From: Paraburkholderia agricolaris
GTDB lineage: Bacteria > Pseudomonadota > Gammaproteobacteria > Burkholderiales > Burkholderiaceae
NCBI RefSeq assembly: GCF_009455635.1
Contig: NZ_QPER01000002.1
Location: 3,720,001 to 3,784,000, forward strand
Length of the DNA stretch: 64,000 nt
Direction of reading: 5' to 3'
Part shown: positions 9,505 to 20,796 of the stretch, piece by piece
How the letters are laid out: each line of letters starts with the position of its first letter
Position numbering within the stretch: position 1 is the first letter of the stretch
Made by a program: the position numbers and the translations under genes
Notes under the pieces: generated by a model
What the model was told of the DNA's origin: nothing
Databases searched by the model: none
What the model saw: the letters and a program-made list of their open reading frames with translations, nothing else

Positions 9505-10425
9505 TTATTGCGCCTCGGTTTGCCGCTCGGCCTTGGCCGCATTCTTGCGGGTTTTGCGGGCGGCAGTGGGCGCCGACGCGGCCGCGCTAACGCGTTCGCG
9601 CGCTATTGCGCAGTAACTTTCATTGATCTCATAGCCGACGAATTCGCGCTGCTGCCGGGTGCAAGCGACTGCGGTGGTGCCGCTGCCCATGAACGGGTCG
9701 AGCACGCGCCCGCCCTTCGGACAACTTGCCAGCACCATCCGCTCGACAATTTCCAGAGGCTTCTGGGTCGGGTGATCGACGCGCTCGGCATGTTGCCGAT
9801 GCAGCCGCGATACCGACCAGACATCCTTGGGATTATAGCCAAGCTCCAGCCACTTGCTGCCTTCGAACAATTTACGCGAACGCGCCTTCTTCGTGACGGC
9901 ATCGTACGGGATGCGGACGGGATCGAGATCGAAAAAGTAATCTTTCGACACCGCGAAAAAGCCGATGTTGTCGTGCACCGAGGTGAAACGGCGCACCGTT
10001 CCGCCCATGCTCGGCACACGCCGGTCCCAGATGATTTCGTTGATCATCGTGAGTTTTGTCTTCAGGAAGCTGAAGATTTCCGGCGCGTACTGCCATGTGC
10101 AGAAAATATAGAGCGAACCCGACGGCTTGAGCTTCGGAATAGCCAGCTCGAGCCAGCCACGCGTCCAGGCGAGAAAATCCTCGCCGGAACGCATGTCGGA
10201 GTCGTTGCCATAGTCCTTGCCGAGCCCATAAGGCGGATCGCACAGGATCAGGTCGATCGACCCGTCAGGAATGTTCGACACATCGGACAAAAAATCGCGG
10301 TTCAACAGCCGGATACCGGCGGGCACCTGCGGCAACAAGGGTGCAGGCGCCTCGGCCGCCACGACCTCGGCGACCGGGGTCGTGGTTTCAAGTGCCGGTT
10401 GCGGCTCGTCGAACTCGTCGCGCAT
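9505..10425 (-). CDS. site-specific DNA methyltransferase, beta class (solitary)
   Basis: 306 residues. The catalytic motif DPPYGLG is at 63-69, and the AdoMet-binding DPFMGSGTT comes after it at 243-251. This catalytic-first order defines the beta class of amino (N6-adenine or N4-cytosine) methyltransferases; DPPY favours adenine. No restriction endonuclease or specificity gene is nearby, so it looks like an orphan, regulatory-type enzyme. It begins 11 bases after trpB and is followed closely by trpA, so it is probably co-transcribed with them. From memory, the orthologue in B. cenocepacia (BCAM0992) methylates GTWWAC; that assignment is by synteny only. Confidence 0.9.
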   Translation of the reverse strand: MRDEFDEPQPALETTTPVAEVVAAEAPAPLLPQVPAGIRLLNRDFLSDVSNIPDGSIDLILCDPPYGLGKDYGNDSDMRSGEDFLAWTRGWLELAIPKLKPSGSLYIFCTWQYAPEIFSFLKTKLTMINEIIWDRRVPSMGGTVRRFTSVHDNIGFFAVSKDYFFDLDPVRIPYDAVTKKARSRKLFEGSKWLELGYNPKDVWSVSRLHRQHAERVDHPTQKPLEIVERMVLASCPKGGRVLDPFMGSGTTAVACTRQQREFVGYEINESYCAIARERVSAAASAPTAARKTRKNAAKAERQTEAQ

Positions 10426-10436
10426 CGTCGCGGCGC

Positions 10437-11630
10437 TCAGAACTGAATGCCCGATCGCTCAGCGACCGTGTGCATGTCCTTGTCGCCACGGCCCGACAGA
10501 TTGACCAGAAGGACCTTGTCCTTCGGCAGGGTCGGCGCGAGCTTCGCGGCATAGGCCAGCGCGTGGCTGGATTCCAATGCCGGAATAATGCCTTCGATGC
10601 GGCAGCAATCGTGGAATCCCTTAAGCGCTTCTTCGTCGGTGATGCTGACATATTGCGCGCGCTTGCTGTCTTTTAGCCATGCATGCTCAGGACCGACGCC
10701 CGGATAATCCAGACCGGCCGAGATCGAATGCGTCTCGATGATCTGCCCGTTCTCGTCTTGCAGAAGATAAGTGCGATTGCCATGCAGCACACCCGGACTG
10801 CCGCCGATCAGCGAAGACGCGTGCCGGCCGGTTTCGATCCCGTCGCCCGCCGGCTCAACGCCAATCAGCTGCACCAAAGTGTCGTCAATGTACGGGTAAA
10901 AGATACCCATTGCATTCGAACCACCGCCAACGCACGCAATCACGGCATCCGGCTGACGGCCCACCAATTCGGGCATCTGCACTTTGCACTCATCGCCGAT
11001 CACGCGCTGGAAGTCGCGCACCATCATCGGATACGGGTGCGGTCCCGCCACTGTGCCGATGATGTAGAAGGTGTTTTCGACGTTGGTCACCCAGTCGCGC
11101 ATCGCTTCATTGAGCGCATCCTTCAGCGTGCGCGAGCCTGACTGCACGGGAACGACGGTCGCGCCGAGCAGCTTCATCCGGTACACGTTGGCGGCCTGGC
11201 GGCGCACGTCCTCCTCGCCCATGTAGACCACGCATTCCATGCCGAAGCGCGCCGCGATGGTCGCGGTCGCTACGCCGTGCTGGCCCGCGCCGGTTTCCGC
11301 GATCACGCGCGGTTTGCCCATGCGCTTTGCGAGCAGCGCCTGGCCGATCACGTTATTGATCTTGTGCGCGCCGGTGTGATTCAGGTCTTCACGCTTAAGG
11401 AAGATCTGCGCGCCGCCGAGCATTTCGCTCCAGCGCTGTGCGTGATAAATCGGGGACGGACGACCCACGAAATGCTTCAGTTCGCGCTGGTATTCGGCGA
11501 CGAATTCCGGGTCTTTCTGATATTTCTCGTATGCGGCACGCAACTCGTTGAGTGCATGAACCAGCGTTTCGGCGACGAACACGCCGCCATATGGGCCGAA
11601 ATGGCCTCTTTCGTCAGGCAAGTTATACAT
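10437..11630 (-). CDS. trpB: tryptophan synthase beta chain
   Basis: 397 residues. A PLP enzyme condensing indole with serine to make tryptophan. The PLP lysine is Lys90 in GAHKINN. The phosphate-binding GGGSNAMG loop and the C-terminal SGRGDKD motif are intact. I chose ATG at 11630 ([16 protein letters not shown]), the family start, over a GTG three codons upstream. It lies 59 bases after trpF and 11 bases before the methyltransferase gene. Confidence 0.97.
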   Translation of the reverse strand: MYNLPDERGHFGPYGGVFVAETLVHALNELRAAYEKYQKDPEFVAEYQRELKHFVGRPSPIYHAQRWSEMLGGAQIFLKREDLNHTGAHKINNVIGQALLAKRMGKPRVIAETGAGQHGVATATIAARFGMECVVYMGEEDVRRQAANVYRMKLLGATVVPVQSGSRTLKDALNEAMRDWVTNVENTFYIIGTVAGPHPYPMMVRDFQRVIGDECKVQMPELVGRQPDAVIACVGGGSNAMGIFYPYIDDTLVQLIGVEPAGDGIETGRHASSLIGGSPGVLHGNRTYLLQDENGQIIETHSISAGLDYPGVGPEHAWLKDSKRAQYVSITDEEALKGFHDCCRIEGIIPALESSHALAYAAKLAPTLPKDKVLLVNLSGRGDKDMHTVAERSGIQF

Positions 11631-11689
11631 GGTGATCACTCTTCTCAGTGTGGCGCGCGATTGTCATGGGAGAAACCGCGCCGCCTGAA

Positions 11690-12403
11690 TCATTCAGCGT
11701 CCGCTGCGCGCACTGCGCGTACGAACGCCGCCATCCGGGCGTGATCTTTCACGCCCTTGGCGCCCGGTACTTCGATGCCGCTCGAGACATCGACTGCGTA
11801 CGGGCGCACGCGATGGATCGCATCACTGACGTTTTGCGCGTTCAACCCACCACTCAAAACGGCCCGACGCGCGAGCTCTGCTGGAATAAGTGACCAATCG
11901 AAAACCTTCCCGCCGCCGCCATAGCCTTCGACATGGGTGTCGAACAGAAGGCCATTGGCTGCTGAATAGTTAAGCGCTGATTTTACCAAATCTGCCGGTT
12001 GAGTATCCGCCGCAACTCGCAAAGCACGCAACCAAGGCAAACCCGCAAGACTGGCGAGCGATTCGCATTGCGCCACGGTTTCGTCGCCGTGGAACTGCAG
12101 CAGCGTGAGCCCGACGTTGCTGACGACTTCGCGAATCCAGTCCTGCGTCGGGTTCACGAACAAGCCGACTACCGACACGAACGGCGGCACATCGTGCACC
12201 AGTTCGACGGCCTGCGCGACGCTCACCGAGCGCGCGCTCGGCGGATAAAACACGAGGCCGATCGCGTCGGCGCCGAGGTCGATCGCGTACGCCACGTCTT
12301 CCTGCTTCGACAGGCCGCACAGCTTGATACGCGTGCGATGCGGCGCGGCGTGTTGCGATGCGCCCGCGCGAGCTTCGGCCGCCAGGTTTTCGGTTGATTT
12401 CAT
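11690..12403 (-). CDS. trpF: phosphoribosylanthranilate isomerase
   Basis: About 237 residues, TIM barrel, third step of the tryptophan pathway. The catalytic Cys lies in [13 protein letters not shown] and the general-acid Asp in [19 protein letters not shown]. The last strands [10 protein letters not shown] and [13 protein letters not shown] form the phosphate site. The ATG at 12403 overlaps the truA stop as ATGA, a sign of translational coupling. About 25 extra residues precede the catalytic strand compared with typical TrpF, so an internal start is possible. Confidence 0.93.
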   Translation of the reverse strand: MKSTENLAAEARAGASQHAAPHRTRIKLCGLSKQEDVAYAIDLGADAIGLVFYPPSARSVSVAQAVELVHDVPPFVSVVGLFVNPTQDWIREVVSNVGLTLLQFHGDETVAQCESLASLAGLPWLRALRVAADTQPADLVKSALNYSAANGLLFDTHVEGYGGGGKVFDWSLIPAELARRAVLSGGLNAQNVSDAIHRVRPYAVDVSSGIEVPGAKGVKDHARMAAFVRAVRAADAE

Positions 12404-13212
12404 GGTTTCGCTTGCTCGGTCCATACGGTATTCCAGGGCACGCTGCCGGTCTGCGGCGCGGGCACGGCGAATTGCTCAGGATAGCCCACCTGCGCCAGAT
12501 ACAGGCCGTCAGGCATGAAAGTCGGCGCGGCACAATCGCGATCGCGGCTGACGAGCACCTCCGCCATCCATTCGGCCGGATGGCGTCCCCGGCCGATGTC
12601 GACGAGACAACCCATCAGGTTGCGCACCATATGATGCAGGAACGCGTTTGCCCGGAAGCGGAAATGAACGAAGTCGCCCTGTTGCAGGATGTCGATCTGA
12701 TACAGATGCTTGACCGGCGTCTTCGCCTGACATTGCGACGAACGAAACGCCGAAAAATCGTGCTCGCCGATCAGGTGAGCGGTGGCAGCCCGCATGGCCT
12801 CGACGTCGAGCGGCGTGTGCACCCAGCCGGCCCGCGTGGCCTGCATCGGCGAACGGAACGGATGGACGTACAGAACGTAGTAATAAGTGCGCTCGAACGC
12901 CGAAAAGCGCGCGTGGAACTCATCCGGCATAGGCTTGGCCCATTGCACGGCGATCGTCTTCGGTAGAAACGCGTTGGTGCCGCGAATCCACGAAAAATCC
13001 GTGCGATCGAGTTCCGTGTCGAAGTGCACCACCTGGCCCAAGCCGTGCACGCCGGTATCCGTGCGACCGGCTACAACGGTTTGCACGGGCGTTTGTGCGA
13101 ACTCGCGCAACGCCCGTTCGAGCTCGTCCTGCACGGTTTTGCCGTGCGGCTGCGACTGCCAGCCGCAGAATGCCGAACCGTCGTACTGGACGCCTAGCGC
13201 AATACGCTTCAC
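12400..13212 (-). CDS. truA: tRNA pseudouridine(38-40) synthase
   Basis: 270 residues. It isomerises uridines 38-40 of the tRNA anticodon arm. The catalytic Asp is Asp52 in AGRTDTGVH. The second conserved block, [20 protein letters not shown], is near residue 195. The start is GTG at 13212, overlapping the fimV stop as GTGA, and its own stop overlaps the trpF ATG. fimV-truA-trpF thus forms a translationally coupled trio, an order known from Pseudomonas as well. Confidence 0.95.
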   Translation of the reverse strand: MKRIALGVQYDGSAFCGWQSQPHGKTVQDELERALREFAQTPVQTVVAGRTDTGVHGLGQVVHFDTELDRTDFSWIRGTNAFLPKTIAVQWAKPMPDEFHARFSAFERTYYYVLYVHPFRSPMQATRAGWVHTPLDVEAMRAATAHLIGEHDFSAFRSSQCQAKTPVKHLYQIDILQQGDFVHFRFRANAFLHHMVRNLMGCLVDIGRGRHPAEWMAEVLVSRDRDCAAPTFMPDGLYLAQVGYPEQFAVPAPQTGSVPWNTVWTEQAKP

Positions 13213-15767
13213 GACAACGGCGCAAGCGTCGAGAGCAGCGCGCGGGCCTCGGTGCGCGTGGCCGGATCGTTCGCTTCGATCACTTCGTTGATGAGCACGC
13301 GCGCGCCGGACAGATCGCCGAGGTCGATATATTCGGCAGCCAGATCGAGCTTGTTACGGGCGATGCGGGTGAGATCGGCTGATGTGAAAACGGGCAAGGG
13401 CTGAGCCGGACTCGGCGGCAACTCAAGGTCGAAATCGAGCTTCAACGCACCGAAGCCGACCGCGCCCAGGCCCGCGACGGCGGCATGGCCCGCAGTGCCC
13501 GCGGAGATTTCATCGGCGGCGTGCGGGGCGTCGTCCGGATCGTGCGGCGCCACAGCTTGCTGTGCGGTGCTTTCCGGCGATGCGACCGGCTGGGTCGCCA
13601 GCGATTCGGGCGTGCTCAACGCTGCGTCGGGCAATTCGATGCGCGGCGGCAATGGCATGTCGAGACTGCTAAACGCATCGACGGCGTCACGCGGGAACTC
13701 GGCCGGCACAGACAGCGCGTGCGGAACTTGCGCGACCGGCGCCGGCTCGGCATGGGACGCTTCATGAGGCGTCGCGGTTTCGGCTGGCTGAGTGGGCTGC
13801 GGTTGCGTCTCGACAAGCGGATTGCCGAATGGCGAAGTCGTATGCGGCTCGACCTGCTGCTGCGTGAAATCGATGACCGGAGCCGGCGTGCCAAGCGGGT
13901 GCGGCGAATCAGCAGGCACGTCGTTCTTCGGCTCTGCCTGCGGCACGCTTGATGCCGGTTCGTCATCCCATTGCAGACGGTGCGGAGGCACCTCTTCCGG
14001 GAAGGTGTCGTTGACCGGTTCAAGCGGCGTACGCGGCAATGCGTCAGCGCCGAGTTCCGCCGCGGCAGCGAGGCTCGCAGCCGTGGTCGCGCCGTCGAGG
14101 TTTTCGTGATGAGCGGCGGGAAGCAGTTCGACCGTCGGACCGCCTTGGGCAGCCGACGTGAGCTCCGGATTCCGTTGCTCGCCTGGTTCGATGGGGGTAG
14201 GCGCCGGGTGGCTTTCCTGCAACACGTGTTGGGGCGCGTTGGGATCTTGCGCAGGCAAGTCGGTGTGCAGTTGGCGGCCAACGGCCTCATGTTCCGCTGC
14301 AGCTTGTTCTGCGGCTTCACGTTCCGCTGTTGCACGCGTCTGATCCGCACGGACAGTTGCGGCTTGTTCCGCCCTTTCCCGCTCCGCTGCCTCACGCTCC
14401 GCCGCCGCGCGAATTTCCGCTGCGCGCTCCGCTGCCACGCGTTCTGCCGTTTCCCGCGCCGCTGCGTCACCTTCCGCGGCCTCCCGGTCAGCCTGCGTCA
14501 GCGTTACTGCGTATCCTTCCGCCGCTTCGCCGCCTGCGTCCGACGCTTCGGGCACCGGGGTCGGCTCATGCGTCGAACCGGCTTCATGTAACTCTGCCGC
14601 TCGCGCGGCAGCGGCCGCCGCATCGGCTGCCAGCGTACCCTCAGTCGCGGCAACAGCGACACGCTTACGCCGACGCATGCGGAAAGCCGCCAGCAGTACG
14701 ACCAAAGCCGCACCGATTGCCGCCGCTATGCTCAAATTCGTCTGCGAGATGCCGATGTCATTCGACGTGGAAGTCGGCACGGCGCCATTGCTGGAAACCG
14801 CAGCCGCAGACGAAGCGCCTGTGGCCGGCTGCACCGCGTTCGTCGAAGGCTTGACCGGCGCGGCAGGCGAACCGCCGATACCATGTTTTTGCAACTCCAT
14901 CAGCACGCGGTTTTTCAGCGCGAGCAATTGCTGCAGGCTGGACACCTGCGCGCGCGGTTGCGACGCCGACTGCGCGGCGGCCGTTGCCGGAGCGGCTGCT
15001 GTGGCCGCCGACGCGCCTTCGGCCGCCTCGCTGGCAGAAGGCTGGATCGCACCCGACCAGACATGGGCGCCGCTGCCCGGCAACGCGGCCGCAGCCTGTG
15101 AGCCCGCTGCCGGCGCTGCCGGAACCGTCCCCGCCGCTGTCGAGCTGCCCGGCGCAACCGGACCGGCTCCAACCGTCGAGCTGCCCGCTTCTGAAACCGC
15201 CGCTGTGGCTGGTGCTGCCGCGCGAGCCGCCGCACTTGCCGCGCTTGCAGCAGCGGCGTTGACCTGTGCCACGCTGCTCGCGGCGCCGACCACCGCACCG
15301 GCCGCCGCTGCGTTCGGCACGGAAGCCGACGTCACCGGCGCAGCCGATGGTGCGGCAGACGCAGACCCCGCCACCGGCGCGGAAGCGGCCAGCGCGCCCG
15401 ATGCATCCAGTGCCGGAATCGTCAGCAGCGCGCCGACGCGCATCCGGCTCGGGTCGTGACTCATGAAGGCATTCGGATTCGCATCGAACAGCGCGCGCGA
15501 AGCACGTGCGAGCGTCCCCTTGTCGCGCGATTGCGTGACGGCGATCGCCACGTCGTTCAGCGACTGCCCGGGCCGCACCGTATATTGACTCCCGGCGGCA
15601 TAAGACATGGAGGCGCCCTCCGGCGCGCTTGCGGCGTCACCGGGCGCGGCCATCGCGCTATTCATGCCGGCACCGGCCAATGCAAGCGCCAAAGCGGCTG
15701 CGGCCGTCAGTCGGCCGGTACCTTGATGCATAAACATAGCCCGAAGGGAGGAGAATCGAAGGTTCAT
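13209..15767 (-). CDS. fimV: FimV/HubP-family peptidoglycan-binding pole protein
   Basis: About 852 residues. The order is a signal-like N-terminus ending near AMAAPGDA, a LysM-like domain ([15 protein letters not shown]... LLTIPALD), a long Ala/Ser/Pro-rich periplasmic region, one membrane span ([24 protein letters not shown]), a cytoplasmic stretch of Glu/Ala/Arg repeats likely to form a coiled coil, an acidic Pro-rich linker, and the short C-terminal FimV motif [18 protein letters not shown]. FimV/HubP proteins organise the pole and type IV pili or twitching. The asd-fimV-truA order matches Pseudomonas fimV. I chose ATG at 15767; a TTG at 15821 is possible. Confidence 0.88.
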   Translation of the reverse strand: MNLRFSSLRAMFMHQGTGRLTAAAALALALAGAGMNSAMAAPGDAASAPEGASMSYAAGSQYTVRPGQSLNDVAIAVTQSRDKGTLARASRALFDANPNAFMSHDPSRMRVGALLTIPALDASGALAASAPVAGSASAAPSAAPVTSASVPNAAAAGAVVGAASSVAQVNAAAASAASAAARAAAPATAAVSEAGSSTVGAGPVAPGSSTAAGTVPAAPAAGSQAAAALPGSGAHVWSGAIQPSASEAAEGASAATAAAPATAAAQSASQPRAQVSSLQQLLALKNRVLMELQKHGIGGSPAAPVKPSTNAVQPATGASSAAAVSSNGAVPTSTSNDIGISQTNLSIAAAIGAALVVLLAAFRMRRRKRVAVAATEGTLAADAAAAAARAAELHEAGSTHEPTPVPEASDAGGEAAEGYAVTLTQADREAAEGDAAARETAERVAAERAAEIRAAAEREAAERERAEQAATVRADQTRATAEREAAEQAAAEHEAVGRQLHTDLPAQDPNAPQHVLQESHPAPTPIEPGEQRNPELTSAAQGGPTVELLPAAHHENLDGATTAASLAAAAELGADALPRTPLEPVNDTFPEEVPPHRLQWDDEPASSVPQAEPKNDVPADSPHPLGTPAPVIDFTQQQVEPHTTSPFGNPLVETQPQPTQPAETATPHEASHAEPAPVAQVPHALSVPAEFPRDAVDAFSSLDMPLPPRIELPDAALSTPESLATQPVASPESTAQQAVAPHDPDDAPHAADEISAGTAGHAAVAGLGAVGFGALKLDFDLELPPSPAQPLPVFTSADLTRIARNKLDLAAEYIDLGDLSGARVLINEVIEANDPATRTEARALLSTLAPLS

Positions 15768-15839
15768 CGGGACCCCTGGCGCGTCAGCGCGCAGCCCTTT
15801 TTTGCGGTTGGAAAGAGACAAGATAATCGGAGCACAATG

Positions 15840-15866
15840 AAAAAAGCGCCGCGCAAGCGCGACGCT
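15840..15866 (-). terminator. rho-independent terminator after asd
   Basis: An imperfect GC stem AGCGTCGCGC / GCGCGGCGCT (minus strand) with a very short loop, then six T on the minus strand. It lies 39 bases after the asd stop and before fimV, so fimV probably has its own promoter. Confidence 0.7.
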
Positions 15867-15904
15867 TCTTGAGTTTTCTACGCGTCGTGAGCGCGTAGTT
15901 TACT

Positions 15905-17026
15905 TTACTTGTCGAGCACAATGCGAAGCATGCGACGCAGCGGTTCCGCAGCGCCCCACAGCAGCTGATCGCCGACCGTGAAGGCCGACAGATATTCGCC
16001 GCCCATCGCCAATTTGCGCACCCGGCCAACCGGCACGGTCAAGGTGCCTGTGACTACCGCCGGGGACAGATCGCGCATCGACGCTTCACGTTCGTTCGGC
16101 ACGACCTTGACCCAATCGTTGCCCGACGCGAGGATGCTGTTCACTTCGTCCAGCGGCACGTCCTTGTTCAGCTTGATGGTCAGCGCCTGCGAGTGGCAGC
16201 GCATTGCGCCGATCCGCACGCACAGGCCATCCACCGGGATCGAACCCGGCGTGCCCATGGCCGGCTTGCCGAGGATCTTGTTGGTTTCCGCGCCGCCCTT
16301 CCATTCTTCTTTCGACATGCCGTTGCCGAGATCCTTGTCGATCCACGGAATCAGCGAGCCGGCGAGCGGCACGCCGAAGTTGTCGGTCGGCATGCGGTCG
16401 CTATTCATGGCGTTCAGCACGCGGCGGTCGATGTCGAGAATCGCCGACGACGGATCAGCTAGGTCTTCCTTGGCCGCACCGTACAGCGTGCCCATTTGTT
16501 GCAGCAGTTCGCGCATGTTTTGCGCGCCCGCGCCTGAAGCGGCCTGATACGTCATGGCCGTCATCCAGTCGACGAGGTTTTCGCGGAACAGGCCGCCCAG
16601 CGCCATCAGCATCAGGCTGACCGTGCAGTTGCCGCCGATGAAATTCTTCTGGCCCTTGACCAGCGCGTTCTTGATCACGTCGAGGTTGACCGGATCGAGA
16701 ATGATGACTGCGTCGTCCTTCATGCGCAGCGACGAAGCCGCGTCGATCCAGTAGCCGTTCCAGCCCGCTGCGCGCAGCTTCGGGAACACCTCATTCGTGT
16801 AATCGCCGCCCTGGCAGGAGATGATCGCTTCGCACTTCTTCAGGTCTTCGATGCTTGTCGCATCTTTGAGCTTGGTCTCGTTTTTGGCGAACGACGGCGC
16901 GTTGCCGCCCGCGTTGCTGGTGCTGAAAAACACCGGTTCGATCAAGTCGAAATCGCCTTCCTGTTGCATACGTTGCATCAGGACGCTGCCGACCATACCG
17001 CGCCAACCTACGAGACCTACGTTCAT
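15905..17026 (-). CDS. asd: aspartate-semialdehyde dehydrogenase
   Basis: 373 residues. Reduces aspartyl phosphate to the semialdehyde, the branch point to lysine, diaminopimelate, threonine and methionine. N-terminal NADP motif [11 protein letters not shown]. Catalytic Cys134 is in [10 protein letters not shown], one off the E. coli number. The catalytic His is in [13 protein letters not shown] chose ATG at 17026 ([13 protein letters not shown]) with an AAGGG-like site upstream; the longer in-frame reading to 17101 has no family support. It lies 361 bases downstream of leuB. Confidence 0.96.
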   Translation of the reverse strand: MNVGLVGWRGMVGSVLMQRMQQEGDFDLIEPVFFSTSNAGGNAPSFAKNETKLKDATSIEDLKKCEAIISCQGGDYTNEVFPKLRAAGWNGYWIDAASSLRMKDDAVIILDPVNLDVIKNALVKGQKNFIGGNCTVSLMLMALGGLFRENLVDWMTAMTYQAASGAGAQNMRELLQQMGTLYGAAKEDLADPSSAILDIDRRVLNAMNSDRMPTDNFGVPLAGSLIPWIDKDLGNGMSKEEWKGGAETNKILGKPAMGTPGSIPVDGLCVRIGAMRCHSQALTIKLNKDVPLDEVNSILASGNDWVKVVPNEREASMRDLSPAVVTGTLTVPVGRVRKLAMGGEYLSAFTVGDQLLWGAAEPLRRMLRIVLDK

Positions 17027-17387
17027 GACTTCATACCCTTCGAATGGAAACTTCCCCGCATCTTTGCCCGCAGTGACCGCGCGGGGAAGATGAGCGGGCA
17101 CGACGGACGATCAGCGTTTCGTGATCGTTTTCGGGGTAATCGTTTTTGTGGTGGTAATGGCGAGCTCAACCGCACGGGCCGTTTTGCCGTGCAGTTTCGA
17201 AATCGAGGAGATTTGAGCTAGGTGCGCCATCGCTACAATATACACGAAAACCGGAATCTGGCGACGCGATTGTCTGCCGCTATCGTCCGTATTACGCGCG
17301 AATCGGCCTGTTTTGAGGCCGATTCGCGTTTTAAAGGCCGCTTTGACGATCGTCTAGCGATCCGACGGCCACCTGCCTTTTACCGCT
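17027..17387. other. 361-base gap between leuB and asd with a strong hairpin
   Basis: No convincing gene. It holds a perfect 12-bp stem (CGCGAATCGGCC at 17297-17308, GGCCGATTCGCG at 17317-17328, 8-base loop). The T-tract (TTTT) follows on the plus strand; on the minus strand, where leuB ends, the stem is preceded rather than followed by the T/A run. It may be a leuB 3'-end hairpin or a bidirectional terminator. An AT-rich TGTATATTGTAG (minus strand, about 17233-17244) could be the asd -10 region, but no good -35 was found. Confidence 0.55.
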
Positions 17388-18455
17388 TTACAGCGCCGCG
17401 ACAACCGCATCGCCCATGGCGACGGTGCCGACTTGCTTACAGCCCGGCGTGAGAATGTCGCCCGTGCGGAAGCCCTGCTCCAGCACTTTCTTCACCGCGT
17501 TTTCGATGCGATCCGCCTGCTCCGCCTTGTTCAGCGAGTAACGCAGCATCATCGCCGCCGACAGGATCGTGGCCAGCGGATTGGCCACGCCCTTGCCGGC
17601 GATATCCGGTGCGGAACCATGCGACGGCTCGTACAAGCCCTTGTTGTTCTTGTCGAGCGAGGCCGACGGCAGCATGCCGATCGAACCCGTCAGCATGGCG
17701 GCTTCGTCGGAGAGAATGTCGCCGAACATGTTGCCGGTCACGACCACGTCAAACGCCTTCGGCGCCTTGACCAATTGCATCGCGGCATTGTCGACGTACA
17801 TGTGCGACAACTCGACGTCCGCGTATTCCTTCGAAACATCGATCATCACGTCACGCCAGAACTGCGACGTTTCGAGCACATTGGCCTTGTCCACGCTCGT
17901 CAGCCGTTTCTGACGCTTTTGCGCCGCCTGAAACGCCACGTGCGCGATGCGACGTACTTCGGGTTCCGAATAACGCATCGTGTCGAAGCCTTCTTTCGCG
18001 CCTTCGAACAGCCCGTCCGGCGACGAACGCACGCCACGCGGCGCGCCAAAGTAAATGTCGCCATTCAGTTCGCGCACGATCAGGATGTCGAGACCCGAAA
18101 CGATTTCTTCCTTCAACGACGAAGCGCCCGTCAGTTGCGGATAGCAGATTGCCGGACGGAAGTTCGCGAACAAATGCAGGTGCTTGCGCAGACCGAGAAT
18201 GGCCTGCTCCGGGCGCAGCGCGCGTTCGAGCGAGTCGTACTTCCAGTCGCCAACGGCGCCGAACAGGATCGCATCGGCTTCTTTCGCCAGGGCCAGCGTC
18301 GAATCGGGCAGCGGGTGGCCCTTGGCTTCGTATCCTGCGCCGCCAACCGGCGCTTCTTCGAGTTCGAACTTTTCGCCGAGCACGTTCAGGACCTTGAGGG
18401 CCTCCTTGACGATTTCGGGACCGATGCCGTCGCCCGGCAAGACTGCGATCTTCAT
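17388..18455 (-). CDS. leuB: 3-isopropylmalate dehydrogenase
   Basis: 355 residues. Oxidatively decarboxylates 3-isopropylmalate, third step of leucine synthesis. The start [19 protein letters not shown] is the family N-terminus, preceded by AAGGAA at a good distance (ATG 18455). A much longer open frame upstream runs over leuD and is not real. The metal/substrate motif [14 protein letters not shown] and the NAD site [14 protein letters not shown] are present. It follows leuD by 26 bases in a leuC-(lipoprotein)-leuD-leuB operon. Confidence 0.97.
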   Translation of the reverse strand: MKIAVLPGDGIGPEIVKEALKVLNVLGEKFELEEAPVGGAGYEAKGHPLPDSTLALAKEADAILFGAVGDWKYDSLERALRPEQAILGLRKHLHLFANFRPAICYPQLTGASSLKEEIVSGLDILIVRELNGDIYFGAPRGVRSSPDGLFEGAKEGFDTMRYSEPEVRRIAHVAFQAAQKRQKRLTSVDKANVLETSQFWRDVMIDVSKEYADVELSHMYVDNAAMQLVKAPKAFDVVVTGNMFGDILSDEAAMLTGSIGMLPSASLDKNNKGLYEPSHGSAPDIAGKGVANPLATILSAAMMLRYSLNKAEQADRIENAVKKVLEQGFRTGDILTPGCKQVGTVAMGDAVVAAL

Positions 18456-18481
18456 GCGAGTTTCCTTGATGATTTTTCTGT

Positions 18482-19135
18482 TTACCCGACGATGCGGTGA
18501 TTCAGCCACGGCTGCTTCGCGATCCGCTCGGCTTCGAACTGGCGAATCTTGTCGGCGTGACGCAGCGTGAGGCCGATATCGTCGAAGCCGTTCAGCAGGC
18601 AGTACTTGCGGAAGCCCGCGACTTCGAACGGATACGCGGCGTTGCCATCCGTTGTGCGTACGACTTGCGCGTCCAGGTCGATAGTCAACTGGAAGCCATT
18701 GAATGCGTACGTTTCGTTGAACAGGTGATCGACTTGCTGCTCGGTCAGCACGATCGGCAGCAGCCCGTTCTTGAAACAGTTGTTGTAGAAAATATCGGCG
18801 AAGCTCGGCGCAATGATCGCGCGGAAGCCGTATTGCTGCAGCGCCCACGGCGCATGCTCACGCGAACTGCCGCAACCGAAGTTCTTGCGTGCCAACAGCA
18901 CCGACGCGCCCTGATAGCGCGGCTGATTCAGCACGAAATCCGGATTCAGCGGACGCTTCGAATTGTCCTGACCCGGCTCGCCGTGGTCGAGGTAGCGCCA
19001 TTCGTCGAACGCGTTCGGGCCGAAGCCCGTGCGCTTGATCGACTTCAGGAATTGCTTCGGAATGATCGCGTCCGTGTCGACGTTCTCGCGATCGAGCGGC
19101 GCCACGACGCCGGTATGTACGATGAATTTATCCAT
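18482..19135 (-). CDS. leuD: 3-isopropylmalate dehydratase small subunit
   Basis: 217 residues, the swivelling domain that pairs with LeuC to isomerise 2- to 3-isopropylmalate. The [13 protein letters not shown] start region and the substrate loop [15 protein letters not shown] are intact. ATG at 19135; the longer reading upstream is non-coding. The gene is separated from leuC by a small lipoprotein gene rather than being directly adjacent, as it usually is. Confidence 0.96.
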   Translation of the reverse strand: MDKFIVHTGVVAPLDRENVDTDAIIPKQFLKSIKRTGFGPNAFDEWRYLDHGEPGQDNSKRPLNPDFVLNQPRYQGASVLLARKNFGCGSSREHAPWALQQYGFRAIIAPSFADIFYNNCFKNGLLPIVLTEQQVDHLFNETYAFNGFQLTIDLDAQVVRTTDGNAAYPFEVAGFRKYCLLNGFDDIGLTLRHADKIRQFEAERIAKQPWLNHRIVG

Positions 19136-19221
19136 GACGCTTGCGCCTGTTTCAAGACCGGGCGATGCGCGTGGCGGCTGGAAAGCCGCTCGCCGCATTG
19201 CCGGCAAAAATCAAAAACCGC

Positions 19222-19380
19222 TTATTTGTCAGCGTGATTGCTGATCGAATTGCCGAGGTGCGACATGTCCTCGCCGAATCCGTGCACCGTGTTGCAACCG
19301 GCCAGACCGAGCAATAGCCCGGCTAGCGTACCGAGTGCGAAGCGGCGCAATAGAGTGGTGCGATTCATGTTCTTCATCAT
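19222..19380 (-). CDS. entericidin-like small lipoprotein
   Basis: 52 codons. A basic N-terminus with three possible Met starts (19380, 19377, 19368) precedes a hydrophobic segment and lipobox LAGC, with the lipidated Cys at residue 29 of the longest form. The mature peptide is only about 24 residues: CNTVHGFGEDMSHLGNSISN and a short tail. The C-N-T-V-x-G-x-G-x-D pattern is the hallmark of the entericidin EcnA/EcnB family (antidote/toxin-like lipoproteins of E. coli). It starts 6 bases after leuC and precedes leuD, so it is probably co-transcribed with the leu operon. Function here is unknown. Confidence 0.85.
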   Translation of the reverse strand: MMKNMNRTTLLRRFALGTLAGLLLGLAGCNTVHGFGEDMSHLGNSISNHADK

Positions 19381-19386
19381 GCGTGT

Positions 19387-20796
19387 TTATCCAAGCTTGC
19401 GAATATCGACGAAATGCCCTTCGATAGCCGCAGCGGCAGCCATCGCGGGGCTCACGAGGTGGGTACGGCCACCGGCGCCCTGACGACCTTCGAAATTACG
19501 ATTCGACGTGGATGCGCAACGCTCGCCCGGATCCAGCCGGTCGGCGTTCATCGCGAGACACATCGAGCAACCGGGCTCACGCCATTCGAAACCGGCATCG
19601 GTAAAGACCTTGTCGAGGCCTTCGCGTTCCGCTTGCGCCTTCACCAGACCCGAACCCGGCACGACCATGGCCAGACGGATATTCGGCGCAACGCGGCGGC
19701 CGAGCTTCTTTACGACGTAGGCCGCGGCGCGAATGTCTTCAATGCGCGCGTTGGTGCACGACCCAATGAAGATTTTATCCGGCTTGATGGATTCGATCGG
19801 CGCATTCGGTTCGAGCGCCATGTACTTCAGCGCGCGCTCCATGGCGTCGCGCTTGACCGGGTCTTTTTCGCGTTCCGGGTCCGGCACACGGCCGTCCACG
19901 GCGGTGACCATTTCCGGCGACGTGCCCCACGTAACTTGCGGCACGATCTCCGCGGCGTTCAGTTCGACCACGCGATCGAATTGCGCGCCATTGTCCGACT
20001 TGAACTGCTTCCAGTACTCGACCGCGTGATCCCACTCGCCGCCTGCCGGCGAGAACGGACGGCCCTTCAGGTATTCGATCGTGGTGTCGTCCACGGCGAC
20101 CATGCCGGCGCGCGCGCCTGCTTCGATCGCCATGTTGCAGACCGTCATGCGGCCTTCCATGGACAGCGCGCGAATCGTCGAACCGCCGAATTCGATTGCG
20201 TAGCCCGTACCGCCTGCCGTGCCGATCTTCCCGATGATCGCGAGCACGATGTCTTTCGCGGTACAACCGCGCGGTAACGGACCTTCGACCTTCACCAGCA
20301 TGTTCTTGCTCTTCTTCTGCAAGAGCGTTTGCGTGGCCAGCACATGCTCGACTTCCGAGGTGCCAATGCCGTGCGCCAGCGCGCCGAACGCGCCGTGCGT
20401 GGACGTGTGCGAGTCGCCGCAGACGATGGTCATGCCCGGCAGCGTAGCGCCCTGCTCCGGCCCGATGATATGCACGATGCCCTGGCGCAGATCGTTCATC
20501 TTGAACTGCGTGATGCCGTAGGCGTCGCAGTTCGTGTCGAGCGTATCGACTTGCAGCTTGGAGACCGGATCGGCAATGCCGTGGCTGCGATCCGTGGTGG
20601 GGACGTTGTGATCCGACACCGCCAGGTTCGCGCTGATACGCCACACCGGGCGCTCAGCCAGTTTCAGGCCTTCGAACGCCTGAGGGCTGGTCACTTCGTG
20701 CAGCAGGTGACGGTCGATATAAAGAATCGTCGTACCGTCTTCTTCCGTGTGGACCACGTGTGTGTTCCACAATTTGTCGTAGAGAGTCTGTGCCAT
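19387..20796 (-). CDS. leuC: 3-isopropylmalate dehydratase large subunit
   Basis: 469 residues, aconitase-family [4Fe-4S] enzyme acting with LeuD in leucine synthesis. Start [16 protein letters not shown] at 20796. [42 protein letters not shown] and the GCSMCLAMN cluster Cys are all visible. The in-frame extension to 20973 has no family match. First gene of the leu operon. A CATAAT-like -10 lies about 50 bases upstream, but no clear -35. Confidence 0.97.
   Translation of the reverse strand: MAQTLYDKLWNTHVVHTEEDGTTILYIDRHLLHEVTSPQAFEGLKLAERPVWRISANLAVSDHNVPTTDRSHGIADPVSKLQVDTLDTNCDAYGITQFKMNDLRQGIVHIIGPEQGATLPGMTIVCGDSHTSTHGAFGALAHGIGTSEVEHVLATQTLLQKKSKNMLVKVEGPLPRGCTAKDIVLAIIGKIGTAGGTGYAIEFGGSTIRALSMEGRMTVCNMAIEAGARAGMVAVDDTTIEYLKGRPFSPAGGEWDHAVEYWKQFKSDNGAQFDRVVELNAAEIVPQVTWGTSPEMVTAVDGRVPDPEREKDPVKRDAMERALKYMALEPNAPIESIKPDKIFIGSCTNARIEDIRAAAYVVKKLGRRVAPNIRLAMVVPGSGLVKAQAEREGLDKVFTDAGFEWREPGCSMCLAMNADRLDPGERCASTSNRNFEGRQGAGGRTHLVSPAMAAAAAIEGHFVDIRKLG

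Noticed and set aside
13900..14700. CRISPR-like repeats in fimV
   Set aside because: The repeats are in-frame Glu/Ala/Arg codons without regular spacers.
18456..18848. N-terminal extension of leuB
   Set aside because: The extension reads leuD antiphase codons; a good ribosome-binding site and family start exist at 18455.
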